Notes: a model not told the origin generated them from the letters alone. A DNA stretch of 64,000 nucleotides from Bacteroidota bacterium (GCA_022709695.1 JAKLII010000002.1:26955-90954); one strand, 5' to 3'. Numbered from the stretch's first letter, positions 16,876 through 26,735 are shown. Translations and numbers: made by a program.

Positions 16876-17994
16876 ATGGCCCTGCTTTTTCTGTTTATGT
16901 GGCTGATCACCCCTGCAATGCAGGCCCAGGATCCCGATACCACCGCCACAGAAGCGGAGTTGGAAACAGTAGTGGAACCGGAAGAAGACACCCTGGCTTG
17001 GGAAACTTCCAGAGTCACAAAACATCTGCAGATCGGGGCTTCGGCCGGTATCTCCACGCTGTTCGGTGAACTCAAAAACGATATGAACCCTTCCATTCCC
17101 CAGAGAATTGGCGGTTCGTTGTTTTTCAACTACGGGATCACCCCATCCCTGATGCTCGGAATGGCCGTAGTGCATGGAAGGGTATACGGACAGATCAGGT
17201 CCGATGCTTCTGATCCCCTGTTCACCAACCTCAATGTAAAAACCACCCTCATTGCCCCTCAGCTCCGGGCTACCTGGCATTTCGGTGGCATGTACCGCAA
17301 CCAGATGCCCGGCCATTTTCAGCCCTGGATTTTTGCCGGGATCGAAGCCCTGTTCTTCAACCCATACAGCGATCTTACCACCGCTGAAGGAAAACCCTAC
17401 TACTACTGGAGCGACGGCAGCATCCGCGACCTTCCGGAACTGCCCGACAATATCGGTACTGCCGGACATCTCGTGCGGGATTATTATTATGAATCTTTTC
17501 TCCGGGATGCCAACCTCGATGGCTTTGGGACCTACAAAGGATTCACCATGGCAGTTCCGGCTGGGGTCGGGCTCGATTTCAACCTGAACGAAACGGCTAC
17601 CCTCACCCTTGGTGCATCTTTTCATTATACGTTCACCGACTACCTCGACGACATCACCCGGCGAAGCGGAGACACCGACCCCACCCGGGCCATCGGCAAT
17701 AAACTGAACGATGCCTTCCTGATGATCAATGCCGGCATCACCTTTAAATACTATGAAACTGAGCCGGTAGAGTACAAATCACTCAATATCCCTCCCCCAC
17801 CCCCGGCAGCCTTTATGCCCGTTGACTTCTACCCGTTTGATATGAATGGCGACCGAATCATCCAGAAAGAGGAGGTACTGGCTGCCATCCAGAAACTGTT
17901 TAATGAAGAAGAGGGGGTTGACCCTGAAATCATCAGCCTTCTGGTCGACTTTTACAACATCCAGTCGGCCGCACAGGACAAGATCCAATACTGA
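16876..17994 (+). CDS. outer-membrane beta-barrel protein with C-terminal EF-hand
   Basis: This protein of about 372 residues has a signal-like N-terminus (MALLFLFMWLITPAMQAQ), an acidic linker, then alternating amphipathic strands (GASAGISTLFGELK, LRATWHFGG, LTLGASFHYTFTDYLDD), typical of an outer-membrane barrel. After a PPPPP segment the C-terminus carries DMNGDRIIQKEE at 322-333, a canonical EF-hand calcium loop (D1, N3, D5, E12). The start could also be a GTG seven codons upstream, which would add basic residues to the signal peptide. It lies 60 bases after the SPOR gene on the same strand. The role is unknown. Confidence 0.72.
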   Translation: MALLFLFMWLITPAMQAQDPDTTATEAELETVVEPEEDTLAWETSRVTKHLQIGASAGISTLFGELKNDMNPSIPQRIGGSLFFNYGITPSLMLGMAVVHGRVYGQIRSDASDPLFTNLNVKTTLIAPQLRATWHFGGMYRNQMPGHFQPWIFAGIEALFFNPYSDLTTAEGKPYYYWSDGSIRDLPELPDNIGTAGHLVRDYYYESFLRDANLDGFGTYKGFTMAVPAGVGLDFNLNETATLTLGASFHYTFTDYLDDITRRSGDTDPTRAIGNKLNDAFLMINAGITFKYYETEPVEYKSLNIPPPPPAAFMPVDFYPFDMNGDRIIQKEEVLAAIQKLFNEEEGVDPEIISLLVDFYNIQSAAQDKIQY

Positions 17995-18038
17995 TGAATT
18001 TTCGTTTACAATTCCCTGCAGATTCATGTCGTATGCTG

Positions 18039-18046
18039 TATCTTTG
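18039..18046 (+). promoter_or_regulatory. -7 element TAtcTTTG before the C1 peptidase gene
   Basis: TAtcTTTG lies 21 bases before the ATG at 18067. A weak -33 match (TTTA) is at about 18005. Confidence 0.5.
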
Positions 18047-18066
18047 CCCTAATTAATCTCAGGACC

Positions 18067-20175
18067 ATGAAAAAATTGTCACTGCTTGCTACCCTGCTGG
18101 GGCTGACCTTCCTGGCTTATTCACAGACCCCTCCGACCACTTTCGACCTGCGGAATGTATCGGGAATCAACTATGTAACGGCCGTAAAATCGCAGCAGGG
18201 GGGTACCTGCTGGACCCACGGAGCCATGGGCGCTATGGAGGGGAACCTGCTGAAAACCGGCAACTGGGCCGCTGCCGGTGAAACCGGTGAGCCCAATCTG
18301 GCAGAATACCACCTCGACTGGTGGAACGGATTCAACGAGCACTACAACAAGGATGTTACCCCATCAACCGGCACCGGGCTGACCGTGCATATGGGGGGAG
18401 ACTACAGGGTTACTGCTGCCTACCTTTCACGCGGCGACGGCGCAGTGAGGGATGCCGACGGGCAATCGTACACCACGGCGCCTACATTTTATCAACCCTC
18501 TTACCACAAGTATTATCCCAGGCATATCGAATGGTACGGACTGAAGGGTTCAGGCCTTACAGGTATCGACATTATCAAACAGAAGGTGATGGATTACGGG
18601 GTGATGGGTACCTGCATGGACTACAACAGCTCCTTCATCAACGGAAGCTATGTTCACTATCAGCCACCCACCAATATCGAGGATCCGAACCATGCGGTGG
18701 CCATCATCGGGTGGGACGACAACAAAGTAACCCAAGCCCCCCTGCCCGGCGCCTGGCTGGTGAAAAACAGCTGGGGTGCAGGCTGGGGCAATGCCGGCTA
18801 TTTCTGGATCTCATACTACGACAAACACTGCGGCCGGAATCCGGAGATGGGTGCGATCTCCTTCATTGATGTAATCCCTTTCCCTTACTACCAGGTGTAT
18901 TACCATGATTACCACGGCTGGCGCGATACCCTGACAACCGCCAATGAAGCCTTTAACGCATTTACTGCCACCGACCATGAAAAGATCAGTGCGGTAAGTT
19001 TTTACACAGCTGCTGATACCATACATTACAGGGCCGCAGTATTCGGAACATTTTCAGGAGGGGTTCTTTCGGATACATTATCCTATAAGGAAGGGGTATT
19101 CAACCATTCCGGGTTTCATACAGTTGACCTGGACTCAGCCGTAAAGATCAATACAGGGCAAAATTTTTACGTCTATGTTATGTTCGATAAGGGTGGACAT
19201 CCGTACGACCGCACTTCCGATGTGCCGGTGCTGCTTGGCGGAGATACCCGTACCTCCGTGCCCAGCAGTGCCAAACCGGGCGAAAGCTTCTTCAGGCAGA
19301 GCAGCGGTCAGTGGATAGATTTCTACACCCTGGATACCACCGCCAATTTCTGCATGAAGGCCCTTACATTAGGTCCGCTCCCCGCAAAACCTGGACAACC
19401 GGTGGGCGCCCTGCCGGTGTATTGCGATCCGGTGGACACCCTCCATCTGTCCATTCAGCCGGTAGCCGGTGCCAACACCATTGTTTGGGCCATGGATCCA
19501 CCGGCTGCAGGTACCCTGATCCCACAGCAAACCTCTGCCAAAGTAGCTGTAAATCCTGCATACGAAGGAACAATCAGCATCAATGCAGCCGGGGCAAACA
19601 CTCTGGGGTCGGGCAACTGGTCCGATACCCTGGAGGTGATGGCATTTCAGCCCATCCTTACCGGACCCATTACCGGACCTATTTATCCGCTTGTTATACA
19701 GTCTGTTACGTATGATGTTCCCTTCAAACAAGGGTATACCTACCAGTGGGATGCGACCAATGCCTTAACCATTCAGGGAAATGGCACACATACAGTGAAC
19801 GTTTCGTGGGGTCCTGTGTCCCCTAACTTCCTGAAGGTAAGCACCATGAATGCATTCGGATGCAAGGGTGACACCTCTTCCCTCCAGGTGCATGTTCTGC
19901 TTGAAAGTATAGATGAAGCAGAAAGGGGTACGCTGAGCCTCTATCCCAATCCTGCATCACAATTCTGCACCATTTCAGGCTTGCCGGACGATCCTGCAAA
20001 ATACCGGATCCGTATCACAGACCCTGCCGGAAGGGAATTCCCCACAGCAGTCACCACAAGGTCCCCGGAAGGGATCACCCTGAATCTTGCTGCTGTTCCC
20101 AACGGGGTATATCTACTAACCCTTTCAGACGGCTCGTTGAACCTTACAGCTCGCCTGGTGGTTCAGAAACCTTAA
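18067..20175 (+). CDS. secreted C1-family cysteine peptidase with type IX tail
   Basis: This 702-residue papain-like protease has a signal peptide MKKLSLLATLLGLTFLAYSQ directly followed by the C1 domain, with no long propeptide. The catalytic residues are visible: C48 in QQGGTCWTHGAM, H209 in NHAVAIIGWDD and N234 in LVKNSWGAGWG. A beta-rich region, then an Ig/PKD-like domain (about 440-620), links to a type IX secretion C-terminal domain that starts LYPNPASQF near residue 626 and ends VYLLTLSDG..LVVQKP. The enzyme is therefore exported to the surface or medium. It lies between alpha-2-macroglobulin and pbpC. Confidence 0.9.
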   Translation: MKKLSLLATLLGLTFLAYSQTPPTTFDLRNVSGINYVTAVKSQQGGTCWTHGAMGAMEGNLLKTGNWAAAGETGEPNLAEYHLDWWNGFNEHYNKDVTPSTGTGLTVHMGGDYRVTAAYLSRGDGAVRDADGQSYTTAPTFYQPSYHKYYPRHIEWYGLKGSGLTGIDIIKQKVMDYGVMGTCMDYNSSFINGSYVHYQPPTNIEDPNHAVAIIGWDDNKVTQAPLPGAWLVKNSWGAGWGNAGYFWISYYDKHCGRNPEMGAISFIDVIPFPYYQVYYHDYHGWRDTLTTANEAFNAFTATDHEKISAVSFYTAADTIHYRAAVFGTFSGGVLSDTLSYKEGVFNHSGFHTVDLDSAVKINTGQNFYVYVMFDKGGHPYDRTSDVPVLLGGDTRTSVPSSAKPGESFFRQSSGQWIDFYTLDTTANFCMKALTLGPLPAKPGQPVGALPVYCDPVDTLHLSIQPVAGANTIVWAMDPPAAGTLIPQQTSAKVAVNPAYEGTISINAAGANTLGSGNWSDTLEVMAFQPILTGPITGPIYPLVIQSVTYDVPFKQGYTYQWDATNALTIQGNGTHTVNVSWGPVSPNFLKVSTMNAFGCKGDTSSLQVHVLLESIDEAERGTLSLYPNPASQFCTISGLPDDPAKYRIRITDPAGREFPTAVTTRSPEGITLNLAAVPNGVYLLTLSDGSLNLTARLVVQKP

Positions 20176-20241
20176 GCATCCATCAGAAGGATTATGCCAT
20201 GAGGAATCACCCTTTCAGACCTTTAAGGCGGCAAACCCCTG

Positions 20242-22677
20242 ATGCGGAAAACCCGGTTGTATGATCGGGCTGCAGGCCTTTTTGGCCTGATCAGGAGAAC
20301 CCCCGCAGTGGTGCACTTCTGGAAGCCTGTTACAGCCATCGGGATGCTCGCGGTCTGGTTCTTCACTGCCCTGCCCGATCCCCTGTTCAGAACCACCTAT
20401 TCGACTGTTGTGACCGATATCGACGGGCGGCTGCTCAGCGCACGGGTGGCCGGTGATGAGCAGTGGCGGTTCCCCATCCCGGATACCCTCCCTGAAAAAT
20501 ATCTGACAGCCCTGCTTATGTCGGAAGACAGGAACTTTCTTACCCACAAGGGTGTACACCTCCCTTCATTGGCCAGGGCTCTGTGGGAAAACCTCAGGGC
20601 AGGGAAGGTAAAAAGGGGTGGAAGTACCCTTACCATGCAGGTAATCAGGTTGTCGCAGGGGAATCCTCCGCGCACAATTCCGAACAAAATTGTCGAGATC
20701 ATCCTTGCCCTGAGGCTTGAGGTGACCCACAGCAAGGAGGATATCCTGAGGCTGTACGCAGCCCATGCCCCTTTCGGCAGTAACGTGGTGGGGCTTGAGT
20801 CCGCCTCCTGGCGGTACTTCGGCAAGAGCAGCCACATGCTGAGCTGGGCCGAAGCAGCCACCCTGGCAGTGCTGCCCAACAGCCCCGGCATGATCTACCC
20901 CGGAAGAAACATGGAAAAGCTGCTGCAAAAGCGCAACCGCCTGCTGGTGCTGTTGCGCGAGTCCGGCAAAATATCGGAAGAAACCTGTGACCTTTCCATG
21001 TGGGAGCCCTTACCCACGGCACCCGAGGCCATCCCCAACCTGGCGCCCCATCTGCTCACCCGACTGGTTAAAGAGGGGCACCGGGGAGAGATTTGCCGCA
21101 CTACCCTCAAACTCCCGCTGCAACAGATGGTGAAGGAGATTGTGGAAAGGCACCGGCAGAACCTTGAGGCCTCCTCAGTGAACAATCTGGCTGTGCTGGT
21201 GCTGGATACACGCACCGGAAGTACCCTGGCCTATGTGGGAAATGTGGGTGCAACCGGAAAAGAAACAGGAGAAGAGGTGGATATCATCCCTTCGCGAAGG
21301 AGCAGCGGAAGCATCCTGAAGCCCTTTCTGTATGCCATGATGCTGGACGACGGCCTGATCCTGCCGGGGATGCTTGTGAAGGATGTGCCGGTAGAAATCG
21401 GCAACTTCAGACCCGTGAACTACAGCAAGGCTTTCAGCGGCGCCATCCCCGCACGGCAGGCGCTGGCACGGTCGCTCAACATCCCGGCGGTGCTGATGCT
21501 CCGCGACTACGGCACGGCGCGCTTCTGCGACCGGATGCGCAGTATGGGTATGGGTACCCTCGAACGCCCTGCTTCGCACTACGGACTGTCGGTGATCCTG
21601 GGAGGTGCAGAAACCCGGTTGTGGGAACTCTGCGGCATGTATGCCTCCCTCGGCCGGATGTTGCTCACTTTTAGCAAAACCGACGGGCACTACCGGAAGG
21701 GAGATGTGAGAGCACCCATCCTGCTGGCCGACGCGTTGGAGCAAATCAAGTCCGACCCTCAGAAAGAGCTCAACAAGCCCGACAAACTTCATGCGTCGTC
21801 GGTGTGGCTGACCTTTGAAGCCATGAAGCAGGTAGCCCGGCCCGATGAGGAGGCCAATTGGATGTGGTTCTCGTCGATGCCGGTAATTGCCTGGAAAACA
21901 GGCACCTCTTTCGGAAACCGGGATGCATGGGCCATTGGTGTAAGCCCCGGGTATGTAGTAGGTGTGTGGGCCGGTAATGCCAATGGCGAAGGAAGACCCG
22001 GCCTTACCGGAACCACCTGTGCAGCCCCCGTGCTGTTCGACGTCTTCAGCCGGCTGCCACGCAGTGCATGGTTCGATACCCCCTGGGATGATATGGTGCC
22101 TGCCGTTGTCTGCAGGCAAAGCGGACACCCCGCCGGCCCGAATTGTACCGATACCGATACCCTGTTCATCCCGGATGTGAACCTGCAGGTACCACCCTGC
22201 CCGTACCACCAGCTGGTCCATCTCGACCCGTCAGGAAAATTCAGGGTCAATGCCTCCTGCGTCAGCACCTTCGAAATGGTACCACAGAGCTGGTTTGTAC
22301 TGCCTCCGCTGATGGAGTTCTACTACAAACCCCTCAATCCCTTCTACCGTTCACTCCCGCCCTGGCGCCCCGATTGCCAGTCGGATGCCGAAAGCAGGCC
22401 TTCCATTGAGGTGGTATATCCGGTTGACCTCGGGGAAATTATCATTCCGACAGATATCTCCGGCAAAAAGGAAAAAGTGATTTTCGAGGTGGCGCACCGC
22501 CTGAAAAACAGCACCGTGTACTGGTACCTCGACGATTCCTTCATCGGTATCACACAGGGGGAACATAAATTCGGGCTCAACCCCGCACCCGGCTGGCATA
22601 CCCTGGCTCTCACCGATCAGGAAGGAAACAGGACCCAGCGCAGATTCAGGATTGCCGAACCCCGTAAAGGGCGGTGA
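20242..22677 (+). CDS. pbpC: penicillin-binding protein 1C
   Basis: This 811-residue bifunctional peptidoglycan synthase is anchored by one N-terminal helix. The GT51 transglycosylase has SEDRNFLTHKG near residue 94 (catalytic Glu 95), RGGSTLTMQ and an altered AAHAPFGSN segment. The transpeptidase has the S-x-x-K nucleophile SILK at 357-360, SLN as the second motif and KTGT at 552-555. The C-terminal BiPBP_C domain (about 725-811) is specific for the 1C subfamily. PBP1C genes usually adjoin alpha-2-macroglobulin genes, and one lies 4.9 kb upstream. The ATG at 20242 begins 66 bases after the preceding stop. Confidence 0.92.
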   Translation: MRKTRLYDRAAGLFGLIRRTPAVVHFWKPVTAIGMLAVWFFTALPDPLFRTTYSTVVTDIDGRLLSARVAGDEQWRFPIPDTLPEKYLTALLMSEDRNFLTHKGVHLPSLARALWENLRAGKVKRGGSTLTMQVIRLSQGNPPRTIPNKIVEIILALRLEVTHSKEDILRLYAAHAPFGSNVVGLESASWRYFGKSSHMLSWAEAATLAVLPNSPGMIYPGRNMEKLLQKRNRLLVLLRESGKISEETCDLSMWEPLPTAPEAIPNLAPHLLTRLVKEGHRGEICRTTLKLPLQQMVKEIVERHRQNLEASSVNNLAVLVLDTRTGSTLAYVGNVGATGKETGEEVDIIPSRRSSGSILKPFLYAMMLDDGLILPGMLVKDVPVEIGNFRPVNYSKAFSGAIPARQALARSLNIPAVLMLRDYGTARFCDRMRSMGMGTLERPASHYGLSVILGGAETRLWELCGMYASLGRMLLTFSKTDGHYRKGDVRAPILLADALEQIKSDPQKELNKPDKLHASSVWLTFEAMKQVARPDEEANWMWFSSMPVIAWKTGTSFGNRDAWAIGVSPGYVVGVWAGNANGEGRPGLTGTTCAAPVLFDVFSRLPRSAWFDTPWDDMVPAVVCRQSGHPAGPNCTDTDTLFIPDVNLQVPPCPYHQLVHLDPSGKFRVNASCVSTFEMVPQSWFVLPPLMEFYYKPLNPFYRSLPPWRPDCQSDAESRPSIEVVYPVDLGEIIIPTDISGKKEKVIFEVAHRLKNSTVYWYLDDSFIGITQGEHKFGLNPAPGWHTLALTDQEGNRTQRRFRIAEPRKGR

Positions 22678-22686
22678 TCTGCCGGA

Positions 22687-24426
22687 TCAATGCACCTCTT
22701 TGCCCGGAACCAGGAATTTGTCACCGGTTTCACGGATGAGTTGCTCCTTCCACCAGTCAGGGAATTCAGGGTTCTTCGGAGACAGGGGAAAATCCCACCG
22801 GTTGCGTTTAAACACCCCGTTCTCCTCCTGCTTGACATTGCCATCCAGGTACTTCACCAGCAGGAAGTTACCAAATTCCCGCCACTCCTTCACCAGGTCA
22901 TTGGCCAGGCTATGCGAGAACTGGGTCAGTAACTCCCTGGCCATCAGGGTGTCTTTCTGCAGGAGACTCATGGCGGCCACGTCCATGGCCGGGACCCATA
23001 CTTCATAACGCTCTTCATACCCCTGCTGCTTCTTCCTGATATCTCCGATGCACCGGTCGTAAAACAGGTACGCCAGATGTGCCACCCGGTTGAAGGTCCA
23101 GAAGGCCGATTCGTCGGAATAGGTCAACAGATCGGCGGTGCCTTCGGCATAAGGTTCCGGCACCGAAAGCATCCCGCAGTAAAAGGGCACATGCACGGAA
23201 AATTCGGCGGCATCCACCCCGTACCAGAATACCCCGCCAATGGGGTCGGGCAACCATCCCCGCATCTGCGCCACCCACGAAAAAGCCGTTTGCTGGGTGG
23301 CAGTTACCCGCTCGTGGAAATAATTTCTCCCTTCATACTGCCATGTCATGGGGCGCCAGCGATACGGCATCCCCTGCAGTCCTGCCCCCATATCCTTTGT
23401 CATATCGAGCTCGGTACCCTCAAGGTGATTTCGCTTGAAATGAAACAGGTCGCGGGGGGTGAGTTTTCGGTTCGGCTTCACATACAATGGCATACGCGGC
23501 GATTTTACCTTACCGGTGGCGTAATCCCAGTAAGCGTCCATCCCGTCGCAGGCCTGGTCGAACATGGCCCAGACCCTCAGCTCACAAAACCGGGCAGCAC
23601 TAAAGGTTAGCGGGGCATAGGTATCAGAAAAGCTGAAGTTGGATCCGTCACCCGTGTAATACCCTTTTGCCCTGGCAAAATCAATCACATCGGCGGCATA
23701 CACCACTTCTACATCAGGATTATTGATCTTACTTATATTCAAACTACTGATGCTTGTGATTCCGTTTTCCATCGGGAAAGTGGTGATCCTGGCATGGTTG
23801 GCATGGGCGCTGATATACCCGTCGGGGATGCGGATGGCCACCCACACCGCCCCTTTGTTGCCATTCCAGGTATGCTTAGTCTTTTTGTCGGTTTTCATCT
23901 CCACCCCCTTGCCAATCAGCTCCAGGATCCAGGCTTCGTTGGGGTCGGCGATGGAATAGGACTCTCCGGAGCTGTAGTATCCAAACTGTTCAACCAGTTC
24001 AGCCATCACCCGAATTGCTTCCCGGGCAGTTTTTGAACGCTGGAGGGCCAGAAACATGATGCTTCCCCAGTCGATGATACCGGTGGTGTCTTCCAGTTCA
24101 GTCCTGCCGCCAAAGGTGCTCTCCCCTACCGACACCTGGTACTCGTTCATAAAGCCGATCACCTGATATGTTTCATGGGGCTGGGGGATTTGTCCCAGCG
24201 GCTTGCCCGAACTGCGGTCGTAAATGGTGAGCATGCTCCCCTCGGGCCAGGTGGTTCTGGGAAAGTAGTACAGGTTGCCATACCGCACATGGGAATCTCC
24301 GGCGTAACTGATCATGGTGGAGCCGTCGGCCGAAGCACCTTTGGTAACCAGATAGTTGGTGCAGGCTTGTGCAGCCACTCCGGATAAGATCAAAATAATG
24401 GAAATGAATACTTTATACGTTTTCAT
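22687..24426 (-). CDS. C69-family dipeptidase
   Basis: This 579-residue exported dipeptidase has a signal peptide MKTYKVFISIILILSGVAAQ followed by CTNYLVTKGASADGST. C22 would become the N-terminal nucleophile after processing, as in other C69 enzymes. The following EDTTGIIDWGSIMFLALQRS and PNEAWILELIGKG segments belong to the family core. It is likely periplasmic and handles peptides taken up or released outside. The ATG at 24426 is chosen since it gives the signal peptide directly; upstream codons in the same frame are not credible. It is convergent with pbpC (9 bases apart) and divergent from the kinase gene. Confidence 0.88.
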   Translation of the reverse strand: MKTYKVFISIILILSGVAAQACTNYLVTKGASADGSTMISYAGDSHVRYGNLYYFPRTTWPEGSMLTIYDRSSGKPLGQIPQPHETYQVIGFMNEYQVSVGESTFGGRTELEDTTGIIDWGSIMFLALQRSKTAREAIRVMAELVEQFGYYSSGESYSIADPNEAWILELIGKGVEMKTDKKTKHTWNGNKGAVWVAIRIPDGYISAHANHARITTFPMENGITSISSLNISKINNPDVEVVYAADVIDFARAKGYYTGDGSNFSFSDTYAPLTFSAARFCELRVWAMFDQACDGMDAYWDYATGKVKSPRMPLYVKPNRKLTPRDLFHFKRNHLEGTELDMTKDMGAGLQGMPYRWRPMTWQYEGRNYFHERVTATQQTAFSWVAQMRGWLPDPIGGVFWYGVDAAEFSVHVPFYCGMLSVPEPYAEGTADLLTYSDESAFWTFNRVAHLAYLFYDRCIGDIRKKQQGYEERYEVWVPAMDVAAMSLLQKDTLMARELLTQFSHSLANDLVKEWREFGNFLLVKYLDGNVKQEENGVFKRNRWDFPLSPKNPEFPDWWKEQLIRETGDKFLVPGKEVH

Positions 24427-24607
24427 ATTGGATTGATTTAATCTGGTGGAAAAATAGGAAGATTTTACGGAACCACAACCTGGCACTTCCGCGAATGCCC
24501 CGAAAATCTCAGATGTTTTTGCCGGCAAACAATCCGGGTTCATAGATAGATCATCAGGATTGGTATATTTTATTTTTATGCCTGTAAGAATCATGTGTAA
24601 GTCATCG

Positions 24608-24615
24608 TACTTTTG
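24608..24615 (+). promoter_or_regulatory. -7 element TActTTTG before the LytS-type kinase gene
   Basis: TActTTTG lies 17 bases before the ATG at 24632. The 206-base divergent region also serves the C69 gene, whose own promoter is not clear. Confidence 0.45.
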
Positions 24616-24631
24616 AAAAAAAAACCGGACT

Positions 24632-25660
24632 ATGTTTCTCCTCGAATACCGCAGCAAATGGCACCGTATTCTGGTCCATGTGATTTTTTGGATCGTTTAT
24701 GTAACCTTCTTCAGTGCCCTCACCTGGGTGAACGACAGACAACCCTTTTTTGTATTGTGGCTCAGGGCCTGGATGTTTCTGCCCATCGACATCACTGCCA
24801 CCTATATCACCCTCTATTTTCTGATCCCCAGGTTTGTACTTCAACGCAAATACCTTGTATTCAGTTTATTATTTCTGATTCTAGGGTTTATGGTCATTTT
24901 CCTGAACCAGGCCGTAAGCTACTACATCTATATTCCTACGTTTCTACCTGACTGGCCCCGTAAGGGATTTTTCTATTTCAGCTTCTGGTATAACCTGGTT
25001 TCGACCTATGCAGTGGTAATTTTTGCTGCAGGGATCAAAATTGCCAAAATGTGGCTCAGTGAACAGAAAGCCAAGGCACAACTGGAAGCCAACCATGCCA
25101 AAAGCGAGATTGCCCTTCTGAAATATCAGCTCAATCCCCACTTCATCTTCAATACCCTCAACAACATCGATACCCTGATCCATAAAGACCCCGACAAGGC
25201 CTCCCGCTGCATCATGAAGCTTTCGGAGATCATGCGGTATGTTGCCTATGAGAGTGAAGAAGAGAAGGTTCCCCTTGCCAAAGAGGTTGAATACCTCCGG
25301 AGTTTCATCGAACTACAGCAGCTCAGGTTTGGCAGGGATCTGATCAGCTTTGAGGTGGAGATCAGGAATCCAGCCCGCACCATTGCCCCCATGCTCTTCA
25401 TCCCGCTGGTGGAAAATGCCATCAAACACGGCGACCGGCAGAACGGAAGCCCTTCGGTGCGGGTTAAGCTTTTTGCTGATTACTCCATCGATTTTGTGGT
25501 GGAGAACACGGTGCCGTCCCAACCTGCCGCCAAGGACAAGGTGGGAGGTATCGGATTGAAAAACCTGAAACGCAGGCTCGAGCTCATCTACCCCGGCAAT
25601 TACTCCTTTGATCTGGACATCACCGGCAACCGTTATATTGCTCATCTATGGATACGCTGA
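24632..25660 (+). CDS. LytS-type sensor histidine kinase
   Basis: This 342-residue inner-membrane kinase has four hydrophobic helices in residues 10-150 and no visible periplasmic sensor domain, then a short coiled segment. The His_kinase domain carries QLNPHFIFNTLNN with the phospho-acceptor H170. An HATPase_c domain has VENAIKHGD (N box) and GGIGLKNLKRR. It phosphorylates the LytTR regulator encoded by the next gene, which overlaps it by 13 bases. The signal is unknown. The divergent C69 dipeptidase is a possible target by location only. Confidence 0.9.
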   Translation: MFLLEYRSKWHRILVHVIFWIVYVTFFSALTWVNDRQPFFVLWLRAWMFLPIDITATYITLYFLIPRFVLQRKYLVFSLLFLILGFMVIFLNQAVSYYIYIPTFLPDWPRKGFFYFSFWYNLVSTYAVVIFAAGIKIAKMWLSEQKAKAQLEANHAKSEIALLKYQLNPHFIFNTLNNIDTLIHKDPDKASRCIMKLSEIMRYVAYESEEEKVPLAKEVEYLRSFIELQQLRFGRDLISFEVEIRNPARTIAPMLFIPLVENAIKHGDRQNGSPSVRVKLFADYSIDFVVENTVPSQPAAKDKVGGIGLKNLKRRLELIYPGNYSFDLDITGNRYIAHLWIR

Positions 25661-26391
25661 AAATCAGGTGCCTGGTGATTGATGATGAGCACCTGGCTGT
25701 AGAAAAGCTGGCAGGGTTTGTCAGGAAAACCCCTATGCTGGAACTTGCAGGTACCTTCACAAACCCTCTTGAGGCACTGGGATTTCTTAAAACCCATGCA
25801 GTAGACCTCATTTTTCTGGATATACAGATGGACGACATCACCGGCATCCAGCTGCTGGAAATCCTCAAGGAAAAGCCCTATATCATCCTTACCACTGCTT
25901 ATTCAGAGTTTGCCCTCAAAGGTTACGAGCTCAATGTAACCGATTATCTGCTGAAACCCATCAGTTTTGAGCGGTTCCTGCAGGCAGTGGACAAGGTTTC
26001 CGATAAATTCTGGCCCCAGAAACCCCATCCGGTGGCAGAGGCAGTCCACACACCTGCCACACCAGAGCGTGAATTTATCCTGGTAAAGGCCGATTACATG
26101 ATGCAGAAAGTGTGCTTCAGCGAGATCCTCTACATCGAAGGGATGAAAGACTACCTCGGGATCGTTACCACTGAAAAGAGGATCATGACCCTGATGAATT
26201 TCAGCACCCTCGAAAACCTTTTACCCGAACACGGATTCTGCAGGGTGCACAAATCCTTCATTATCGCCCTCTCCCGCATCGACCAGATCGAAAGAAACCA
26301 CGTGATCATCCGCAAGCAGCGCATCCCAATCGGCGATTCCTACCGGAAGGCCTTTTTCGAACTGCTTAAGGCAAAGGGGATTATACAGTAA
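25648..26391 (+). CDS. LytTR-family response regulator
   Basis: This 247-residue regulator has a receiver domain (LVIDDEHLAVEKL; phospho-acceptor D58 in IFLDIQMDD; K in LLKPISFERF) and a LytTR DNA-binding domain from about residue 145. The latter contains IEGMKDYLGIVT and CRVHKSFIIALSRID. It overlaps the kinase gene by 13 bases, so translation is coupled. LytTR proteins bind direct repeats upstream of their targets; none was identified with confidence here. Confidence 0.92.
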   Translation: MDTLKIRCLVIDDEHLAVEKLAGFVRKTPMLELAGTFTNPLEALGFLKTHAVDLIFLDIQMDDITGIQLLEILKEKPYIILTTAYSEFALKGYELNVTDYLLKPISFERFLQAVDKVSDKFWPQKPHPVAEAVHTPATPEREFILVKADYMMQKVCFSEILYIEGMKDYLGIVTTEKRIMTLMNFSTLENLLPEHGFCRVHKSFIIALSRIDQIERNHVIIRKQRIPIGDSYRKAFFELLKAKGIIQ

Positions 26392-26425
26392 TGTAGAAAT
26401 GTGAAAATGTGGAAATGTGGAAATG
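26392..26425. repeat. AAATGTGG repeat
   Basis: GAAATGTGAAAATGTGG-like units begin directly at the regulator's stop codon. They belong to the same family as 7369-7438. Confidence 0.6.
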
Positions 26426-26735
26426 CTGAGCGAAGCGAAGTCCCGGGAGCGAAGCGATCCGGGATGGAAATGTTCACCTCACCCCCTTCGACTCCGCTCA
26501 GGGCATCGCCTACGGAGCTTATTGTTTGTCGGGGCCCCCTCGATGCTACATAGGTTACGCTCCTACGGAGCTCTTTGGTTGTTATAGGCACCCTGAATGC
26601 TACAATATTACGCTCCTACGGAGCTGGTACCCCTTGAAACATGGAACCTGAACCGCGCACGCGCCAGCGAGCACTTTGAACATTGATCCTTGAACTTTGA
26701 ACCGAGCTTGCGTCAGCGAGCGCTCCCCCCGCTTT
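26426..26735. repeat. mosaic of interspersed repeats
   Basis: The stretch holds GAGCGAAGCG units, three CCTACGGAGC cores (reverse complement of GCTCCGTAGG), and GCGCCAGCGAGC plus CTTGAACTTTGAACC units. All are in the opposite orientation to those at 15376-15625. No gene is visible from 26392 to 26895. Confidence 0.8.
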
